In this document: positions 1 to 8,621 of the stretch, one piece after another
Numbering within the stretch: position 1 is the stretch's first letter
How the letters are laid out: each line of letters starts with the position of its first letter
Assembly: GCF_016653635.2 (NCBI RefSeq)
Contig: NZ_CP067421.1
Span: forward strand, 682,001-746,000
DNA: 64,000 bases
Origin: Skermanella sp. TT6
GTDB taxonomy: Bacteria > Pseudomonadota > Alphaproteobacteria > Azospirillales > Azospirillaceae
Direction of reading: 5' to 3'
Notes under the pieces: generated by a model
Databases searched by the model: none
What the model was told of the DNA's origin: nothing
The model's input: only the letters and a program-made list of their open reading frames with translations
Program-made: the position numbers and the translations under genes

Positions 1-316
1 CCCGCGGCAGACTGTCGGGCAGAGGACGCCGACCCCCGCGGCTGCGGCGGTGCCGTCCGGTCGTGTCCTCGCCCGAGGGTTCCGCCTCGCCGGGATCGGC
101 CGGGGCAGGTGCTGCCGTGTCGAGCAGGCTGAACTGATCCGGGCTCATCTTCTCCGAGGAACGGCCGAAGATCCTGTGGCGCAGAACCGCCAGGAACGTC
201 TCCAGTCGTTCGTTCTCGCGCGTCAGCACCGCGACCCGACGTTCCAGCACGGCGATCCGCTCGAGCGGATCATCCTTCGGGTTCGCAGGATTGCTGTCGT
301 GCCGGGCATCATCCAT
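1..316 (-). CDS. tnpC: IS66 transposase TnpC, N-terminal part only
   Basis: This is the first 105 residues of the DDE transposase of an IS66 element; the gene continues past base 1. The ATG at 316 begins MDDARHDSN. A leucine-rich coiled-coil stretch follows (LERIAVLERRVAVL), then the FGRSSEK segment typical of IS66 TnpC and an RRPLPDSLPR segment that precedes the zinc-finger region in this family. The catalytic DDE part lies outside the window. The gene follows tnpB in the same direction. Confidence 0.85.
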   Translation of the reverse strand, partial: MDDARHDSNPANPKDDPLERIAVLERRVAVLTRENERLETFLAVLRHRIFGRSSEKMSPDQFSLLDTAAPAPADPGEAEPSGEDTTGRHRRSRGGRRPLPDSLPR

Positions 317-393
317 GTAAAGAAAGTATCCGCGCCGCCCCTCGTCGTAAACCGCAGCAGAAGCAGTAACATAGAAGTAATGCAGGCTTCTGT

Positions 394-747
394 TCAGACG
401 ATAAGCAGGGGCTTCGCGATGGGTTTTGTCTTGGCTGATCGCCAGTCCAGACCGTCAACGAGCAGCGACATCTGGGCACGGCTGATCGTCACGATGCCAT
501 CCGCCGGGCTTGGCCAGATGAACTTTCCCTCGGTCAGGCGTTTCTGCATCAGCAGAAAGCCGGTGGTGTCGTACATTAGAACCTTGATCGTGTGCGCCGA
601 ACGCCCTCGGAAAACGAAAAGATGGCCACTGAAGGGATCCTGGAGCAGCACCGTCTGGATCTGTGCGGCAAGGCCGTCGATGCCACGGCGCAGGTCGGTC
701 CGACCCGCCGCCAGATAGACACGCACGCCATCCGGCAGCCCGATCAC
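394..747 (-). CDS. tnpB: IS66 accessory protein TnpB
   Basis: This 117-residue protein is the small IS66 Orf2 accessory protein, needed for transposition in the elements that have been studied, although its biochemical role is unclear. Family hallmarks are GVRVYLAAGRTDLRRGIDGL near the N-terminus, then DPFSGHLFVFRGR and the KVLMYDTTGFLL segment. Its length matches the usual 115-120 residues. The ATG overlaps the stop of tnpA (ATGA), which indicates translational coupling. No frameshift is visible. Confidence 0.93.
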   Translation of the reverse strand: MIGLPDGVRVYLAAGRTDLRRGIDGLAAQIQTVLLQDPFSGHLFVFRGRSAHTIKVLMYDTTGFLLMQKRLTEGKFIWPSPADGIVTISRAQMSLLVDGLDWRSAKTKPIAKPLLIV

Positions 748-1154
748 GAACGCCTCTCGACGACGTCGAGCAGCCGGCCCAGGGTCACGGCGTCGAAGCC
801 ACGCCCAACCCGGAGGACGCTGCCCCCCTTCAGAACCAGTTCGATCCGGTCATCCCACGGCTCCGAAACACTCACCGCCGGTTCGGCGACATGGACCGCC
901 AGAAACGTCGCCACGGTCTCCGATCCGGCCGATGATGTCAGGGCATCGGCGGCCTGCGCTTTGAGCCGGGAGTTCCAGTAGCCCAACGTGCCTGCCTTCA
1001 GCCCATGACGCTCGCTGTACAGCCGCAGCGACAGGCCGCTGCTCTTCCAGCCCGCCACGTGATCCCGCCAGAACTGCTCACGGTCTCCCAAGTGCCCGCC
1101 ATCGGCCATCGCAGCCTCCATCGATTTCCTGTCACCAGGAAAGCTCGGCTTCAA
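744..1154 (-). CDS. tnpA: IS66 accessory protein TnpA (Orf1)
   Basis: This 136-residue protein is the first gene of the IS66 element. Its N-terminal part (FWRDHVAGWKSSGLSLRLYSERHGL) is the helix-turn-helix region typical of IS66 TnpA, which probably contacts the element ends. The C-terminal part (RIELVLKGGSVLRVGRGFD) matches the conserved end of the family. The start at 1154 gives a slightly long N-terminus; an internal ATG (MEAAMADGG) is an alternative. It is intact and coupled to tnpB by an overlap. Confidence 0.88.
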   Translation of the reverse strand: MKPSFPGDRKSMEAAMADGGHLGDREQFWRDHVAGWKSSGLSLRLYSERHGLKAGTLGYWNSRLKAQAADALTSSAGSETVATFLAVHVAEPAVSVSEPWDDRIELVLKGGSVLRVGRGFDAVTLGRLLDVVERRS

Positions 1155-1160
1155 CAGACA

Positions 1161-1191
1161 GGCGGAAAAGGTGCCTTCGTCGCTGGTTTAC
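1161..1191 (-). repeat. Candidate terminal inverted repeat of the IS66 element
   Basis: Read on the minus strand this segment begins GTAAACCAGCGACGAAGG and lies just upstream of tnpA. IS66 ends usually begin GTAAGCG, so the match is partial. The opposite end is outside the window, so the repeat cannot be confirmed by pairing. Confidence 0.35.
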
Positions 1192-1362
1192 CTTGCAAAC
1201 AGGCCCGGCACTCCTATTTTCCGTGCCTGCGACATCACGCCGATCGCCCCGGGCCGGGGGTGGAACGAGCCCGTGTCATTCGAGGCCATGCATCCGGCGC
1301 CGGCGCAGCTTCCGGCGTGACGCCGGTTTCCCTATCCGAAATCCTCCGTAGCCAGAGATTGG

Positions 1363-2211
1363 ATGCCTGTGTCCCTTCACTTCCTGATCGTTGCCAGCGA
1401 AACGCCGGATCAAGCCGAAGCACGCCGTCGATCCGTAGGCGCCGCGTCGCACGAGACCTACGCCTCGACCGTGCGCTCGCTGGCCGGCGGCGCGTCGATC
1501 GACTTCGTGTCTTGCGTGGATGGGTCGAGAACGCCGTCCCCTGCGGAGCTTCGTCGTTACGACGGCATCTTCTTCGCCGGCTCTCCGATCCAGATGCACG
1601 ATGACAGCGGGGAAAGCCGTTCGGCCGCCCGCTTCGCGACGGACGTGTTCGAGTCCGGAACGCCCGCGTTCGGATCCTGCGCGGGCCTCCAGATCGCGGC
1701 CGTCGCTGCGGGAGGGACGTGCAAGCCGCGCGAGACCGCGTTGGAGGCCGGTTTCGCCCGGGGGATCACCGCGACGGACGCCGGGCGCGACCATCCGCTC
1801 CTGCGTGGGCGGCCGATCGTCTGGGACGCTCCGGCCATGCATTTCAGCGTCATCGACACCATGCCGCCAGGCGGCGTCGTCCTGGCAAGAACGAAGAGCA
1901 CCCCGATCGAGGCGGCGGAGATCAGGTCGCGGAACGGGATGTTCTGGGGCGTGCAGTACCATCCCGAGCTGACGGTCGCCGAGATCGCCGCATCCCTGCG
2001 CAGGCAGGTGGACGACCTCATCGCTCAGGACATGGCGAGGGACGGTGCGGCCATCGAGTCCTACGCAGCTTTGCTGGACGAGTTGCACGACGACGCCGCG
2101 CGCAGGGACATCGCCTGGCGGATCGGGATCGACGACGAGATCACCGATGAGAAGAAGCGAACGAGCGAGCTGCGCAGCTTTCTCCATATGCTGCAAGCTT
2201 CGCGTTCCTGA
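1363..2211 (+). CDS. Class I glutamine amidotransferase (GMP synthase-like, stand-alone)
   Basis: This 282-residue protein carries a class I glutamine amidotransferase domain, which hydrolyses glutamine and passes ammonia to an acceptor. The triad is visible: Cys106 in the nucleophile elbow FGSCAGLQ, and His200 and Glu202 in QYHPE. The fold covers roughly residues 5-215. About 65 charged residues follow, with no synthase domain. Stand-alone members include gamma-glutamyl hydrolases and YfeJ-type proteins, and the acceptor here is unknown. The gene sits between an IS66 element and a transposase relic, so it may have moved as cargo or simply be flanked by insertions. Confidence 0.82.
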   Translation: MPVSLHFLIVASETPDQAEARRRSVGAASHETYASTVRSLAGGASIDFVSCVDGSRTPSPAELRRYDGIFFAGSPIQMHDDSGESRSAARFATDVFESGTPAFGSCAGLQIAAVAAGGTCKPRETALEAGFARGITATDAGRDHPLLRGRPIVWDAPAMHFSVIDTMPPGGVVLARTKSTPIEAAEIRSRNGMFWGVQYHPELTVAEIAASLRRQVDDLIAQDMARDGAAIESYAALLDELHDDAARRDIAWRIGIDDEITDEKKRTSELRSFLHMLQASRS

Positions 2212-2499
2212 TCTGAGGCCGGGCGCGGCCAAGCCCTGTACCGCCGGCGCGGTTCGTCGGTCGAGCCGGTGTTCGGGCAGATGAAGGAGCGCCAGGGCGC
2301 CGCCCGCTTCGGCATGCGCGGGCCCGACCCTTGCCGCGGCGAGTGGCGGCTCGACGCCGCTGTCCACAACCTGCGAGAACTACACCGGGATCCTGTCCGC
2401 CGCGCGGAAGGTCCAGGGACGACGTGCCAAGATGGCCGGAAAGGCGGCCTGAAGCCGCCCCTTTTGCGCCGTTCCATGGCTCCGGACCAGCCCAGGTGA
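2212..2499 (+). pseudogene. Relic of an IS1182/IS5-type transposase, C-terminal end
   Basis: Directly after the amidotransferase stop, one open frame encodes ALYRRRGSSVEPVFGQMKER, then GMRGPDPCRGEW and AVHNLRELHR. This is the conserved C-terminal signature of IS1182-like (IS4/IS5 group) DDE transposases (VEPVFGQ.K, RG..K...EW, THNL.KL). There is no start codon of its own and nothing of the N-terminal two thirds. It is a dead fragment left by an older insertion or a deletion. Confidence 0.78.
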
Positions 2500-2890
2500 G
2501 CCATCGAACCCAGGCAGCAACAGGCTCCCTGAGGTGCCCGCTTGTTCGGGCGTCCGTCCGGGGCGGTTGCCGTGCTCTCCGCGCCAGCCGCAACGCTTCC
2601 ATCGCCTGATGATTCCAGCGCAATCCGGAATCGAGGAATGGAACAATAATCCTGCGGGAAAGCATCGCTCAGGCTTGGCGGGAACCAATGTTTTCTTGAT
2701 AAGAGCGCAATTCGGTGATCTTGTTCCAAACAATATAAACTTCATTGACATCCAATTTTAACATATCGCTTGTCCTTCAATTCACTCTGGTAGCGTTAAT
2801 CCGATCTTAACCATCTGAAAACACATTTTGCTCTCCGTCGGATTACTTGTCGTTCCGGTGGGCGTGTCAACTTACCCGGAGAGCATAGGC
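2500..2890 (+). other. Intergenic leader upstream of the DUF1593 gene
   Basis: About 390 bases carry no convincing gene. From about 2630 onward the composition is clearly more AT-rich than the surroundings, which suits a promoter region. A TTGACA occurs near 2743 but no matching -10 element lies at the right spacing. A GGAGAG ribosome-binding site lies at 2878-2883, eight bases before the ATG at 2891, and decides that start. Confidence 0.5.
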
Positions 2891-4177
2891 ATGGCTTTGC
2901 CCAGAATTTTCATCTCGACCGACCTGAGGCTTGAAGCGCAGGAGAAGGACGATGTTCAGTCCCTCGTCCATGCGCTGATGTATCAGGACAAGATGAACAT
3001 CGTCGGCATCGCCGGAACCGCGTCCAAGTTCAACACCCAGGACGGCCTGGTCAGGGACATCGATGCCGTGATCGATGTCTACGGCAAGGACCTTGCCAAG
3101 CTGCGCGAGCACAGCCCTGCCTTCAAGTCCGTCGAGGACCTGAAGAAGGTAAGCCATCAAGGCGCCACGGACACCGCGCCTCCCAAGGGATATTCCAAGG
3201 CGACGGACTCGTCCGAGGCCATCGTCGCCGAAGCCAGGAAGGCCGCCGCCGCGGGCGAGAAGCTGAACGTGCTCACCTGGGGAGGGGAGGCGGACATGGC
3301 GCAGGCGCTGCACGACTCTCCCGGCATCGCCAAGCACGTCCGGCTGTTCAGCATCGATACGCAGGACATCCACGCCAAGAAGTACCTGCTGGACAACTTC
3401 AAGGGCAAGCTGGACATGTGGGTCGATAACATGACCACGTTCCGGGGCACCTACGGCACGCCGGAAAGCGGCTCCATGATCAAGGGCTGGCACGAGGCGA
3501 ACGCCAAGGGCCACGGAGCCCTGGGAGACTTCTTCTCGAAGGTGTCGAGCAACATCTTCAACAAGTCCGGCGTCAAGATGGGCGATAGCCCGACCGTTCT
3601 CCGCTTCCTCGACGGGGATCAGGACGACCCGACCAAGGAAAGCTGGGGCGGGGAATTCCGCAAGGTGTCCGACGGCTACTATACGGACCTCAAGGGGCAG
3701 GGCTTCGACCGTCCCGGCACCCAAGGGGCCAGGACGGTCTACGAGCACCGCGACGAGTGGCTCGAAGACTTCGCCGGACGCTTCGATTGGCTGAAGGGCA
3801 AGGGACCGGCCCCTCTCCCCCATCCCGGAAAAGACGACGTGATCACCGTCAAGGCTTCGGGCGACCACTACAAGGGCAATCCGAACTTCGTCGTCAAGGT
3901 TGACGGCAAGACGCTGGATTTCACCAACAAGGTGACTGCCGTCCACGACAAGGGCCAGTGGCAGACCTTCACCTACAAGGGCGACCTGGACTCCCCGGGC
4001 ATCCAGGAGCGGGAGGTCGAGATCATCTTCGACAACGATGCCTGGAACGGAAGGACCGGGGGCAATGGATCCGACCGGAACCTCTATATCGACGAGGTTT
4101 CGTTCAACGGCCAAGTCAACGACACGGATGCCGTGTTCAAGTGGAACAGCACCAAGTCATGGCTGTTCGAGGTCTGA
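2891..4177 (+). CDS. DUF1593 nucleoside-hydrolase-like protein with C-terminal xylan-binding-type module
   Basis: This 428-residue protein joins two parts. Residues about 5-310 match the DUF1593 (Sde182) nucleoside-hydrolase-like fold: ISTDLRLEAQEKDD and the NVLTWGGEADMAQAL segment, as found in proteins attached to plant-polysaccharide degradation. Residues about 325-428 (ITVKASGDHYKGNPNFVVKV, then IIFDNDAWNG and SDRNLYIDEV) look like the calcium-dependent xylan-binding CBM36/60 group. No signal peptide is visible, so export would need another route. The start at 2891 is supported by GGAGAG eight bases upstream. The substrate is unproven; sugar-conjugate hydrolysis is inferred from the fold. 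Confidence 0.78.
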   Translation: MALPRIFISTDLRLEAQEKDDVQSLVHALMYQDKMNIVGIAGTASKFNTQDGLVRDIDAVIDVYGKDLAKLREHSPAFKSVEDLKKVSHQGATDTAPPKGYSKATDSSEAIVAEARKAAAAGEKLNVLTWGGEADMAQALHDSPGIAKHVRLFSIDTQDIHAKKYLLDNFKGKLDMWVDNMTTFRGTYGTPESGSMIKGWHEANAKGHGALGDFFSKVSSNIFNKSGVKMGDSPTVLRFLDGDQDDPTKESWGGEFRKVSDGYYTDLKGQGFDRPGTQGARTVYEHRDEWLEDFAGRFDWLKGKGPAPLPHPGKDDVITVKASGDHYKGNPNFVVKVDGKTLDFTNKVTAVHDKGQWQTFTYKGDLDSPGIQEREVEIIFDNDAWNGRTGGNGSDRNLYIDEVSFNGQVNDTDAVFKWNSTKSWLFEV

Positions 4178-4258
4178 TGCCATGCCCGTTCCATTCCGAC
4201 CGCCGGGATGGAACGGCGCCGCCGCTGTTGGCAGGGGAGGCGGCTGCGGGCGACCAAC

Positions 4259-4304
4259 GGCGGGAGCGGACGGCGGCACGGAACCGCCGCCGTCCGCTCC
4301 CGCC
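4259..4304 (+). terminator. Perfect 18-bp hairpin between the DUF1593 and GH15 genes
   Basis: Arms at 4259-4276 and 4287-4304 are perfectly complementary over 18 bp with a 10-base loop. No T run follows, so it could be a GC-type terminator of the DUF1593 transcript, a 3' end stabiliser, or a structure controlling entry into the GH15 gene, whose start lies 21 bases downstream. Confidence 0.55.
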
Positions 4305-4325
4305 CGAACGTGAAAGGCATGGGAT

Positions 4326-6188
4326 TTGGCCGGTACCGACACACCTCGGCGCATCGAGGACTATGCCCTGATCGGCGACTGCGAGACGGCGGCGCTCGTC
4401 TCGAACCGGGGTTCCATCGACTGGCTTTGTTTTCCCCGGTTCGATTCCGCCGCCTGTTTCGCGGCCCTGCTGGGATCGCCGGAGAACGGCCGGTGGAGCA
4501 TCAGGCCGAAGGATGACCAGGCGCGCACGACCCGGCGGTACCGCGACGGCACGCTCATCCTGGAGACTACTTTCGAAACGCCGGAAGGCTCGGCGACCCT
4601 GATAGACTTCATGCCGCCGCGGGACGGCTTCGCCGATCTGGTCCGGATCGTGGTCGGCAACCGGGGCCGGGTCGAGTTCGACCTCGATCTCGTGATCCGG
4701 TTCGACTACGGCCGGAGCATCCCCTGGGTCAGCCGTCTCGACGACGCCACGCTGACCGCCGTGGCCGGCCCCGATCTCCTCGTGCTGCGGACGGCCGCGG
4801 AACTGCGCGGTGCCGACATGCACACCGTGGGATCGTTCACCGTGACGGCGGGCCAGCGCATTCCGTTCACGCTGATCCATTCGCCGTCCCACCTGCCGCC
4901 TCCGGCCCCCCGCGATCCGGAAGCCGAATTGAAGAGGACGGAGGCGTTCTGGACGGAGTTCTCCGGCCGCTGTCCGCCGGTCGGGCCATGGACGGACCAG
5001 GTGAAGCGTTCCCTGATCACCCTCAAGGCCCTGACATACATGCCGACCGGCGGCATCGTCGCCGCGGCGACGACGTCGCTCCCGGAACATCCCGGCGGCC
5101 CCCGCAATTGGGATTACCGGTTCTGCTGGCTGCGCGATGCCACGATGACCCTGCAGGCCTTCATGAAGCTGGGCTACTACGAGGAGGCGTCGGCGTGGCG
5201 CGAGTGGCTCCTGCGCAGCGTTGCCGGCGACCCGTCCCAGATGCAGATCATGTACGGGCTTGCCGGCGAGCGGCGCCTGCCCGAATGGGAGGTCCCGTGG
5301 CTGGGCGGCTTCCTGGATTCCCGTCCCGTGCGCGTCGGCAACGCCGCCGCCGGGCAGTTCCAGCTCGACATTTACGGCGAGGTCGCCGACGCGCTGGCGC
5401 AGGCCCTGAAGGGCGGGTTGCCGCCGCACCCGAGATCCAGGGAGCTCAGCGAGACCATCATGCCGTTCCTGGAGCAGGCATGGCGGCGTCCGGACGAGGG
5501 CATCTGGGAGACCCGCGGCGGACCCCGGCACTTCACGCATTCCAAGGTCCTGGCCTGGGTCGCCTTCGATCGGGTGGCCGCGATAGCGCTTGCCGGTGAT
5601 CCGGCCAGCGGACGGGCGGCCCGGTGGCGCCGGGTGGCGGACCTCATCCATGAGGACGTGTGCCGGAATGCCTACGATCCGGACCTCGGCAGCTTCGTGC
5701 AGTCCTATGGATCCAGGCAACTGGACGCGAGCCTGCTGGCCATACCGCTGGTCGGTTTCCTGCCGCCCGAGGATCCCCGCGTCGTCGGTACGGTGGCCGC
5801 GATAGAGCGGCATCTCGTGCGCGACGGCCTCGTGCTGCGCTACGACACGGGGACAGGGGAAGACGGATTGCCTCCCGGCGAGGGCGCATTCCTCGCCTGC
5901 AGCTTCTGGCTCGCCGACGTCCTCGTCCTCCTCGGACGCCACGCCGACGCCAGGCGGCTTTTCGAAAGGCTATGCAGACTGTGCAACGACGTCGGGCTGC
6001 TCGCCGAGGAATATGATACGGCGGAACAGCGCATGCTGGGCAATTTTCCCCAGGCGTTCAGCCATATCGGCCTGATAAACACCGCCCTGAACCTGACGCG
6101 GATTCCGGGACCCGCCGACGAGCGGTCCGAGCAGGACGAGGACGGCCCCGATCCGCAGCAACGGCCGGAGCAGCCACGCTACGTCTGA
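4326..6188 (+). CDS. Glycoside hydrolase family 15 protein (glucoamylase/trehalase-like)
   Basis: This 620-residue cytoplasmic enzyme belongs to the bacterial GH15 group that acts on alpha-linked glucosides such as trehalose or maltodextrins. It opens with RRIEDYALIGDCETAALV, the classic N-terminal trehalase-like domain, and continues with GGPRNWDYRFCWLRDATMTL and the catalytic-acid region DEGIWETRGG. LLAEEYD near the C-terminus supplies the probable base. The start is a TTG at 4326, chosen because AAAGG lies about eight bases upstream and the protein then begins at the family's usual position. It has no signal peptide. The trehalose role is inferred; the exact substrate cannot be read from sequence. 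Confidence 0.88.
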   Translation: MAGTDTPRRIEDYALIGDCETAALVSNRGSIDWLCFPRFDSAACFAALLGSPENGRWSIRPKDDQARTTRRYRDGTLILETTFETPEGSATLIDFMPPRDGFADLVRIVVGNRGRVEFDLDLVIRFDYGRSIPWVSRLDDATLTAVAGPDLLVLRTAAELRGADMHTVGSFTVTAGQRIPFTLIHSPSHLPPPAPRDPEAELKRTEAFWTEFSGRCPPVGPWTDQVKRSLITLKALTYMPTGGIVAAATTSLPEHPGGPRNWDYRFCWLRDATMTLQAFMKLGYYEEASAWREWLLRSVAGDPSQMQIMYGLAGERRLPEWEVPWLGGFLDSRPVRVGNAAAGQFQLDIYGEVADALAQALKGGLPPHPRSRELSETIMPFLEQAWRRPDEGIWETRGGPRHFTHSKVLAWVAFDRVAAIALAGDPASGRAARWRRVADLIHEDVCRNAYDPDLGSFVQSYGSRQLDASLLAIPLVGFLPPEDPRVVGTVAAIERHLVRDGLVLRYDTGTGEDGLPPGEGAFLACSFWLADVLVLLGRHADARRLFERLCRLCNDVGLLAEEYDTAEQRMLGNFPQAFSHIGLINTALNLTRIPGPADERSEQDEDGPDPQQRPEQPRYV

Positions 6189-6348
6189 GCCGCCGCCGTC
6201 CGGCCGTTCGCTCTTCGATCTCGGCCGAACGGGTTTTCGGGACAGATCGAAGATGCCGTCAAGCAAGTGAAGCCTCACCTATTCAATAATATAAATAACC
6301 AAAATAGGATAATACCAAAGACGCTCCATTTCATAAACCGGGTCTTAA

Positions 6349-8037
6349 TTGACAAGATGCATTGTGAAAAGAACGAACCTCCTGAGTGCACTTGTCATGG
6401 AAGAGTTTTTCGAGGATGCGTTGATCGAAGCTGTAGTTGGTGGAGATGAATTTCCTCCCCGCTCGCTTGCGGCGACGGCCCATGATGCCCTTCTGGAAGC
6501 TTGCGACCGGCTTCCCTGCGCCTTCGCGATCCTTGAACCGGACGCGCGGCCATCCATGATGAATTCCGCGTTCCGGACCCTGTTCAATCCATCCGTGCCG
6601 GTCGACGCGGGCGACCCGGATCTGGTCCGCCTTGCCGGCGGCGACGTCCGCTCGCTCAGGTCGGTGGACGGCCGGGCATGGCCGGTCAGCACCGTCCGTC
6701 TCGGCGGCGGACGCATCCTCGTGACGGTGGAGGACCGGTCGGCTCCGGCCGGCACGGACCTGACGGAGCGCAGGGACGCCTTGACGGGGGTGGCGAACCG
6801 GGTCGTCCTCAAGGAGCGTATCGTCCAGATGCTTGCCGAGCCCGAGCAGGATCGCCAAGCCGCGCTCTTCCTGCTCGACCTGGACCGCTTCAAGACGGTC
6901 AACGATACCCTCGGGCATGCGATCGGCGACAAGCTGCTGTGCCGGGTGGTCGAACGCCTGCGCTCGACGGTGCGCAAGGACGACCTGGTCGCCCGGCTGG
7001 GCGGCGACGAGTTCGCCATCCTCCAGCGCTCGTCCCGGCAGCCGGAAGCCGCCAAGGCGCTTGCCCAGCGGCTGGTCGACCTGGTCGGCCGCACCTATCT
7101 CGTCGACGACCATATACTGAACATCGGCGTCAGCATCGGGATAGCGCTGCCTCCGGCCGACGGCACCGAACCGGACCGCCTGCTCAAGAGCGCCGACCTC
7201 GCCCTGTACCGCGCCAAGGAGGAGGGGAGGGGGCGTTTCCGTTTCTTCGAGCAGGAAATGGACGCCCGCGCCCAGGCCCGCCGCGCGCTCGAACTCGACC
7301 TCCGCCGCGCCTTCGCGCTTCGCCAGTTCGAGGTCTTCTACCAGGCGCAGATGAGCCTCCAGGACAGGCGGATCGTGGGCTTCGAAGCCCTCGCCCGCTG
7401 GCGCCATCCGCAACGCGGCATGGTCTCGCCCGCGGACTTCATCCCGGTCGCCGAGGAAATCGGCCTGATCTCCCAGATCGGCGAGTGGGTTCTGCTGACC
7501 GCCTGCCGCGAAGCGGCACGCTGGCCCGGCTCGCACCGCATCGCGGTCAACCTTTCGCCCATCCAGTTCAGCAATCCCGGCCTGGTCGAGACCGTGTCGG
7601 CGGCGCTCGCGACCTCCGGCCTCGCTCCCGAACGCCTTGAGCTGGAAATCACCGAGAGCGTCCTGCTCGACAATACCGCCGCGACCCTGGCGATCCTCCA
7701 TCGGCTCCGCACCCTGGGCGTCCGGATCGCCATGGACGATTTCGGTACCGGCTATTCCAGCCTGGGCTATCTCCGGTCCTTCCCGTTCGACAAGGTCAAG
7801 ATCGACCAGTCCTTCATCCGCGACATGCCGACCGACGGCGACAGCGCCGCCATCGTGAAGGCGATCATCGGCCTCGGCGTCAGCCTGGGCATCTCGACCA
7901 CCGCGGAGGGCGTCGAGACAGAGGAGCAGCTAAATCGCCTGCGGGCGGAAGGCTGCACCGACATACAGGGTTACCTTCTCAGCAAACCCGTCCCGGCCGC
8001 CGAGGTGGCGGCCGTCCTGAACCGTATCCCCACGTGA
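6349..8037 (+). CDS. GGDEF-EAL cyclic-di-GMP protein
   Basis: This protein of about 560 residues carries a short N-terminal sensor-like region, a GGDEF domain (motif RLGGDEFAI near residue 217) and an EAL domain (FEALARW near 344, then NLSPIQF, LELEITES, MDDFGTGYSS, KVKIDQSF and AEGVET). All EAL catalytic and metal residues that can be checked are present and GGDEF is canonical, so synthesis, breakdown or both are possible. No membrane segment is visible. The start is uncertain: TTG at 6349, GTG at 6364 and ATG at 6397 are all in frame and none has a strong ribosome-binding site. The BLUF gene begins 22 bases after its stop, implying one transcript. Confidence 0.92.
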   Translation: MTRCIVKRTNLLSALVMEEFFEDALIEAVVGGDEFPPRSLAATAHDALLEACDRLPCAFAILEPDARPSMMNSAFRTLFNPSVPVDAGDPDLVRLAGGDVRSLRSVDGRAWPVSTVRLGGGRILVTVEDRSAPAGTDLTERRDALTGVANRVVLKERIVQMLAEPEQDRQAALFLLDLDRFKTVNDTLGHAIGDKLLCRVVERLRSTVRKDDLVARLGGDEFAILQRSSRQPEAAKALAQRLVDLVGRTYLVDDHILNIGVSIGIALPPADGTEPDRLLKSADLALYRAKEEGRGRFRFFEQEMDARAQARRALELDLRRAFALRQFEVFYQAQMSLQDRRIVGFEALARWRHPQRGMVSPADFIPVAEEIGLISQIGEWVLLTACREAARWPGSHRIAVNLSPIQFSNPGLVETVSAALATSGLAPERLELEITESVLLDNTAATLAILHRLRTLGVRIAMDDFGTGYSSLGYLRSFPFDKVKIDQSFIRDMPTDGDSAAIVKAIIGLGVSLGISTTAEGVETEEQLNRLRAEGCTDIQGYLLSKPVPAAEVAAVLNRIPT

Positions 8038-8059
8038 GCATCGAGCAGGCCGCCAAACC

Positions 8060-8503
8060 ATGTCCGAACAGATCCACCGCCTCGTCTATTTCAGCCGCAA
8101 CGCCATGCCCGGGACCGAAGACGAGATCGTCGCGGGCGTCCGGCAGATCCTGGCAAGCTCCCGCAGCAACAACGCCCGGGCCGGCGTGACCGGTGCCCTG
8201 CTGTTCAACAGCGGGTGCTTCGCCCAGGTGCTGGAAGGCCCCTCGCCGGCGGTCACCGAGACCTTCGAGCGCATCCAGTGGGATGAGCGCCACAGCGAGG
8301 TCCTGGTGCTGGAATACGCCCCCGTCGCCGCCCGTTCCTTCCCCGACTGGTCGATGTCCTTCGTGGGCGCCGACCGGTCCGGCCAGCAGCTGTTCGGCGA
8401 CGTTTCCGTGACGAGCGGATTCAACCCGATCCACCTCAAGGCGGACCAGATCTTCGGGACGCTCGAACGCCTGGTGCGGGAGGAGGAGAAGCAGACCGCC
8501 TGA
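8060..8503 (+). CDS. BLUF-domain blue-light sensor, short stand-alone type
   Basis: This 147-residue protein is almost entirely a BLUF domain, which binds FAD and senses blue light. The residues that define the photocycle are all in place: Tyr10 in LVYFSRN, Asn38 before AGVTGALL, Gln56 in CFAQVLEG, and Trp97 and Met99 in FPDWSMSF. No output domain is attached beyond a helical tail, so it must signal through a partner. The gene lies 22 bases after a GGDEF-EAL gene in the same direction, which makes that protein the obvious partner and suggests light control of cyclic-di-GMP. The partner assignment is inference. Confidence 0.93.
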   Translation: MSEQIHRLVYFSRNAMPGTEDEIVAGVRQILASSRSNNARAGVTGALLFNSGCFAQVLEGPSPAVTETFERIQWDERHSEVLVLEYAPVAARSFPDWSMSFVGADRSGQQLFGDVSVTSGFNPIHLKADQIFGTLERLVREEEKQTA

Positions 8504-8621
8504 CCGCCCGGCCGTCGGCCACGGGTGCATTTCCCGATCCGCGCGGCCATGCCGGCGGATGACCGGGCCCGGATTACGCGTTAGGCTGGTCCCGGACGGC
8601 GGCGAGAGAAAGGATGCACCC

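Larger units (their letters stand above)
1..1191 (-). mobile_element. IS66-family insertion sequence, cut by the window edge
   Basis: Three leftward genes in the order tnpA, tnpB, tnpC show the standard IS66 layout. tnpA and tnpB overlap by an ATGA, and tnpC begins 77 bases after tnpB. Only the start of tnpC lies inside the window, so the far end, the second terminal repeat and the 8-bp target duplication cannot be seen. The near end is placed tentatively at 1191, where the minus strand begins GTAAAC, similar to the GTAAGC start of many IS66 ends. Whether the element is active cannot be judged here. Confidence 0.85.

Noticed and set aside
2743..2770. TTGACA as the -35 of a promoter for the DUF1593 gene
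   Set aside because: No acceptable -10 lies 16-18 bases downstream; a match by chance in AT-rich DNA is likely.
6213..6252. Inverted repeat CTTCGATCT...AGATCGAAG after the GH15 gene, as a terminator
   Set aside because: The stem is only nine bases with a 22-base loop and no T run, so it is too weak to call.
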